NCBI GenBank assembly: GCA_012845835.1
Contig: JABAKD010000002.1
Coordinates: 23,292,518-23,356,517, forward strand
From: Undaria pinnatifida
Taxonomy: Eukaryota; Sar; Phaeophyceae; Laminariales; Alariaceae
Length of the DNA stretch: 64,000 nt
Direction: 5' to 3'
Of the stretch, positions 25,401-31,400 are shown piece by piece. Position 1 is the first letter of the stretch, and each line of letters starts with the position of its first letter. The position numbers and the translations under genes are program-made. The notes under the pieces are model-generated. The model searched no databases. It saw only the letters and a program-made list of their open reading frames with translations, and was not told where the DNA came from.

Positions 25401-28400
25401 GCACGGTTCGGCGACAAACCCGACGTGCTCCACGTCCGTCCCGGCCTCGACGTGATGCGAGGGTCTATGGTCATACGACTACGGCCACGTGGTGGCTACT
25501 GTGTAGCGGTGCGAGGGTCTATCGTCTAATACAGGTTACGGCCATGCATGATCAGAAGCACCCCCCCCCCACCGCTCATTGAAGCTGTCATCCGTATGCA
25601 AGTCCGCCTCACAAGCGGTCCTTAGTAGGATGCAGTTCACCGTTCATGCGATTCGCCGAACACCTCACGGCGCTTCGCGCTTGGTGCAAGCAATGTCCAC
25701 CTGGTCGGTGAAAACCGGACGTAGTCCGTCCCGGCATAGTAGGGACGCGAGGATCTATGGTCTGCAGGTTACGGTCATGCAAGAATATCGAGTACCCCCC
25801 CCCCCCCCCCGCCGCCCCCCCTTAAACACCCGACGTGGTCTGTCCCGCCCTTCAAGCACACGCTGCGGTAAATGCGCACCAATTTTTTGTGAGACTCTTT
25901 CCACTGGAGAGCGAGCTCCATACCCCATCCCAAAAACTGACTTGATTTTTTGAGAAAACGCAAAATGCAATTTGAGAAAACGCAAAATGCAACCGGATGA
26001 ACAAACCAGACGCATGGGCTGGCTATGTATAGGTACACAAAAAAAATAATATCGCAGAAGAAAAAAATGACGTTATTTCGACGATTTTTTTGGGCCATGG
26101 GGGGCCTGTCGCTCAGAAAGTGATTATTTGCCGAAAAAGTGCTGCGTCTGTCGTAGCACGCGTCTGCCTCAAAAACTGAATCTGATTTTGAGAAAAACGG
26201 AAAATTCAACACGATGGAGAAACCAGACCCCATGGACTTATATATTATATAGGTATGCAAAAAAAAACATGGACTTCTATATTATATAGGTATACAATAA
26301 AAAAGAAAAAAAAAAACGAAAAGGCGTTATTCCGACGTTTTTTTTGGGGGGGGGCGTCAAGGAGACCCCGTCGTTCAGATTATTTTTTTTTTGCCGAAAA
26401 AGTGCTATCTTACCTCTGTCGTAGCACGCGTCTTTTGTAGGGTGCGATGGTCTATGATATGATGAGTACCTTCCCCCCCCTCCCCCCTCCCCCATCCCCC
26501 CTCCCCCATCCCCCCTCCCCCATCCCACCTCCCCCATCCCACCTCCCCCGGAAAACCCGACGTGCTCCGTGCTACCGTTGTAGGGATGCGAGGGTCTGTG
26601 GTGTACAGACTACGGCCATGCGTGAAGTTGAGCATCCCCCTCACCCCCTCCTCGAAAACCCGACGTGCTTTGTTCCGACTTTAATTGGGTCTACGGTCTA
26701 TGGACTGCATGGTCTAACGAGCACGGCCATGCATCATAATGAGTTCCCACTCCAGGTCATGCGACTGCGGCCACCCTCGGTCATACGACCACCCACCCCC
26801 GGTTATACGACCCCACCCCCGGTCATTCGACTACGGCCATGCGCGAAATGAGCAAGCCCCGCCCCTCCCCCCCCCCCCCCCCCCCCCTCGTCCTCCCCCG
26901 CCTCCTCCATACCCTTTTGGTGTTTTGTGCCCCCCCCCAGCAACAAGCTGGCGGAGGCGTTTGAGGGCCTACCGGAGGACGAGCCTTGTGGGGAGGACGA
27001 GGTCGTGGTGGACAGCGCCGACCGAAAGGAGGAGCTGGAGGCGTCACAGGCTCCGCCCCCGGGAGGAGGCAACATGGTCAGTCTTTGCACTGCAACGATT
27101 ATCGCAGTTATCCCGCACTAAAGTGTACCGGCGTCCCCGGCGGCTTGCAATGGTAAGCCGCGTAACTATTGAGGTCGATGTCGTAGGATCGAAGCCCGGA
27201 AAGGGGTTCTTTTCTTACAAATTGGCGGGGCCGAAATTGCGAGGGCGCGAGTTTTTTGGGCGTGAAGAAGCTGGAAAGTGGGAATGCTGAAAGAGTCCTA
27301 TATCTCTATGCGCGATAAGAAGTGAAGGCATTTACCGCAACGGGGGGGAGGGGAGAGAAGGGAAGACGCTTGTGATGACGGCTTTGTCCTGAAGGTTGCT
27401 GAGGGTAAACGCCTCTTAACAATGAATTGAGCTGAAAAAGAAAGAGAAAAAAATTGTCAAGTAGATTATTCCGCGAGATGTGGGTGTGTGGATACGGTTC
27501 CAATGGGCTTGATTAACCCATTTCCAATACCTGGCCAAAGAAACCACGAATACCTGACCCAGCAGCTAGCTGCCGGCCAGATACTAGCGACAGCCCGACT
27601 GTCTGCTCGCGTGTTCTATCAGTTCGCCAGCACTGTCTCGTGCTGGATCCACTTGGTATAGCCGCTAACGCGATCCACCGAAACTGCCATGCCGATGTAA
27701 TCAATGCCAATTCTTCAAAACCACAGAGCTATGAATCACAACGCCTCCGAAATTCTCTCTCGAAAAATAATCCAGGTTATTCTTGGTTCGGTTCCCTACC
27801 TCTTATAATATTTTAGCCTTTCCAACGCGGTAAGTATTTTCCTAGTCTAAGTTCAAGTATTTTGTTCCCATGTCGGGACTGCGGTGCTGAAAGGGTTTAT
27901 AACCGATTTATGCCATTTGTGTGGGATCACAAGCGTGTTTGTTGCGGATGTAGATGTACCAACCTTGGGTGGGTAGGAGTGGGGTAGGGAAAACATATGT
28001 ATAATGTTGCTTTTCGTTTCACGTTTTGTTTTCTTTTGTTTTGATTTTGATTTTGGTTTCGTTTTCGTTCGTTGCACACACACCTGGTTTGTTTCAGTGC
28101 ACATACCAAGCCATGTTCGTTTCACTTTTTGGTTTCGTTAAAATTTGCGTTGATTCGTTTTCGGCGCGGTTCCCTTTTCGCTTTGTTTTCCTTTTTTTTT
28201 TCGTGGCTTGTCGTTTTCACGTTTCTTCTTCCCACGTTCCGTTCTCACATTTTCGTTCATTCGAAGACGTGCTACGGTACAGGTGGCACTTTTTGGCAGA
28301 ACACGTTTTTTTCTGAATGACGGGGCGGCTCATTAACGCCTTCACTACTACTGGAAACCCTGTTCGGGGACATAGTTTACTATAGGGAGGGATTTTGGGG

Positions 28401-31400
28401 CACTAAAGGGGTTGTAACCCAGAATCGGCCGAAATTCATTACCAGGTATTTTTTCGATTTTTGAATATTTTTCACGATGAACTCTCAGGATATAAAACCC
28501 AAAATCGACCGAAATTCAGTACTACTTGTAGGTATTTTTTCTTTTTAATATATATTTTTACGATGAACAACACCCAGAATATATAATAACCCAAAACCGA
28601 CCGAAACTCATTACCAGGTCTTTTTTCTTATGTAATTTTTTTTTACGATGAACACCCAGGATAACCCAACATCGACCGAAATTCACTACCAGCTTTTTTT
28701 ATCGTATATTTTTTTACGATGAACATTCAGGGTATCACCCAAAATCGACCGAAATCCATTACCAGATCTTTTTTTTTGTAATTTTTTTTCACGATGAACT
28801 CCCAGGATAACCCAAAATCGACCGAAATTCATCACTATTTTTTTTTTTTTTCAACGATGAACATCCAGGATGTAACCCAAAATCGACCGAAATTCTTCAT
28901 TACCTTTTTTTTTGTAATATTTTTTTTACGGTAACGCTCGGGCGATGGGATTACTCATCGGGTATTAAGAGTGCATTTGTTTTTTCCCCAAGTCAGTTGA
29001 TGCCTCAGAAAAATAAAGTAGAGCTCCGCAAGTGAGATGCCTCAGAAGGAGAAAAAAAAGAAGAGCTTAACCTCTACCGTTTCGTTTCGTTTCACGTGTC
29101 GGTTACTATTATGCTTAATTCCTTCTCGTTTCGTTTCACGTGTCGGTTGCTGTCATGCTAAGTTCCTTCTCGTTTCGTTTCGTTTCGTTACGTTCCGTGT
29201 CGTTCCGTTTCGTTCCGTTTCGTTGCACGTGTCGGTTACTATCGTTCACTTGAAATTCCTTCTCGTTTCGTTCCGTTCCGTTTCGTTTCGTTTCACGTGT
29301 CGATTACTATTATACTAAATTCCTTCTCGTTCTCGTTTCGTTTCGTTTCGTTTTGTTTCACGTGTCGGTTACTCTCATACTAAATTCCCTCTCGCGTCGT
29401 TTCGTTTTGTTTCACACGTCGGTTACTATCGTACTATATTCCTTCTCGTTTGGTTTCGTTACGTTTCGTTTCACATGTCCGTTGCTATCATACTAAATTT
29501 ATTTTCGTTTCATTTCGTTTCGCGTTTCCTTTCACGCCGCTGTCGTTCCTGTGGGGTGCGCACAAACACCCAACAGTACTACCAGGCGCCGCCCCCGCCT
29601 CCTGCGGTGTACTACTCCAGCGCCAACACCCACACTGGCTACAACCCCAACGTCGCCGCGCTCGGAGGGATGATGTCCGGCATGGCCATGGGAGGCAATA
29701 GGTGGGTTGGATCATGAATGGTGTCTGGGATGGGAATGGGAGGGTTGTCATGATTGGAATGGGAATGGGTGGATTTGGGTGTGTGGGATGGGTATAGGAG
29801 GCAATTGGTGGGTTGTGGTGTCTGGTATGGGATTACTGTACGAGGCATTGGGGGGGTTGTGATGTCTTGGAATGGAAATGGGTGGATGGGGATGTGTGGG
29901 ATGGGACTGGGGCAGTAGGTGGGTTGTAATATCAGGTATTGAGAGTTCTGTAGGAGACATTGGGCGGGTTGTGCTGTCTTGGGTGGGGATGGGAGGCAAT
30001 AATGTTTGGGACGGGACGTGGAGGCAATAGGTGTGGCGTGACGTCTTGGGTGGGACTGGGAGGATTGTCGCGCCTGGGATGCGTTGGGTGGGTTTTGTGA
30101 TGTCCAGGATGGTCGTTATGAGCGGGTGGGTTTTGTGACATGTCTGGGGTGGCCTTGATGAGGCGTTTGATGACTTGTGTCCTGTACGTCCGCACGTTGG
30201 CTTTGGGATTCTCGAGCGGTGCGTTTGCTTTGCCGAGCTCGCTCAGTCGCGTGCAATGGGTGCTTCGGTTGCGAGTTTTGCTACGGTTGTTTTTTTATAC
30301 GCAACCACTGGTACTGGTTTTATTTTTTGTCTTGTATCTGTTGTCTAGGTGATTGGTTTGAATATGCAGTACGATTGCTACATATGAGCGGTGGAATGCC
30401 CGGACATGCTGACATGCTGCCGATGCCCCGCGATAGAAACAGAAGAGCAGAAACAAATCCCCGTCCCGCGCGAAGGACTGCTTCGAGTTGGGTCGTTTCT
30501 CCACCGTGCAGCAGACGTACCTGATGTAGACTAGTTGGCTGCGATTTAAAACGTCACGGCTTGACGTCATCTCTTTTGCAAGGATGCGTATTTCCTCGCA
30601 AGGATGCGTATTTCCTCACCTGGAACCCAAAATTGTCCGGGAAACAACCTTTTTCAGTGTTTCCTAAAAATCTCCCCTATTTCCTCTCATTCCAGAAAAA
30701 AGGCGTCGTTTTGGGGGGGGGGACAGAAAACAAATCCCCGGGTGGTCCATGCACTATTTTAAGCACGAGTACACGATTCGTTCAGGCCTCTGGGCGGTCA
30801 TTTTGAGCCATTTTCATTCCTCCAGCAATGGCGGGGCAGAATGCGAGTGCCTGAGTTGTGTTCATTGGTTTCAGTTGATCTGTCACTTGTTCATCCCCTC
30901 GTTTGTTTCGTCCTGCAGCCGTCCATCGAATGTTGGAAACCCACTACTACTCTGAAGTGCTGATAGCGATCTCTAAAGTACAAATATAGTCATGTGAGGG
31001 AAATCGGCAATACAAATGGCAAAGCAGGACGCGAGCAGCCACAGCAGTGCGCTGTTGCGTAAGTGTGTAGCCTCAACGAAATCCGAACGCCCCAGCTGCA
31101 TCTGCGCCGAGTTCACCCGTTCCTTTTGAAGGTAATACCTCGCACGATTCTATAATTATGTAATTGTATCCCTTCCATGACTCCGCCCGGCATAAGGCGC
31201 CTAACCGGCTGCTGCTCTGCTGCACAGCCTTACAGCGTTGAAAAAAAAACAGAGGTTTCCATTTTAAATGGGGGCGTTTTTAGCCCGGGGATAGGGGGCG
31301 TGAGGAATTTCCTCTGAAAAATATTGTTTCGTCAGAAGCCCTATTAATTTTGGGCAATTGCCGCTACCGGGAAATACGCATCCTTGCTATTTTTTGGTCA

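Larger units (their letters stand above)
23939..26940 (+). other. 3.0 kb annexin intron (exons 16-17)
   Basis: Holds the 88-bp tandem array, two TTAA MITEs arranged head to head, and at least four copies or fragments of the poly(C)-tailed family (25240-25570, 25580-25810, 26555-26645, 26655-26745). No coding exon is visible. Confidence 0.75.
27077..29576 (+). other. 2.5 kb annexin intron (exons 17-18)
   Basis: Contains a SINE fragment (27305-27402), a TTAA MITE (28333-28414), a roughly 75-bp tandem array and a GTTTC-rich array. No exon seen. Confidence 0.7.
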
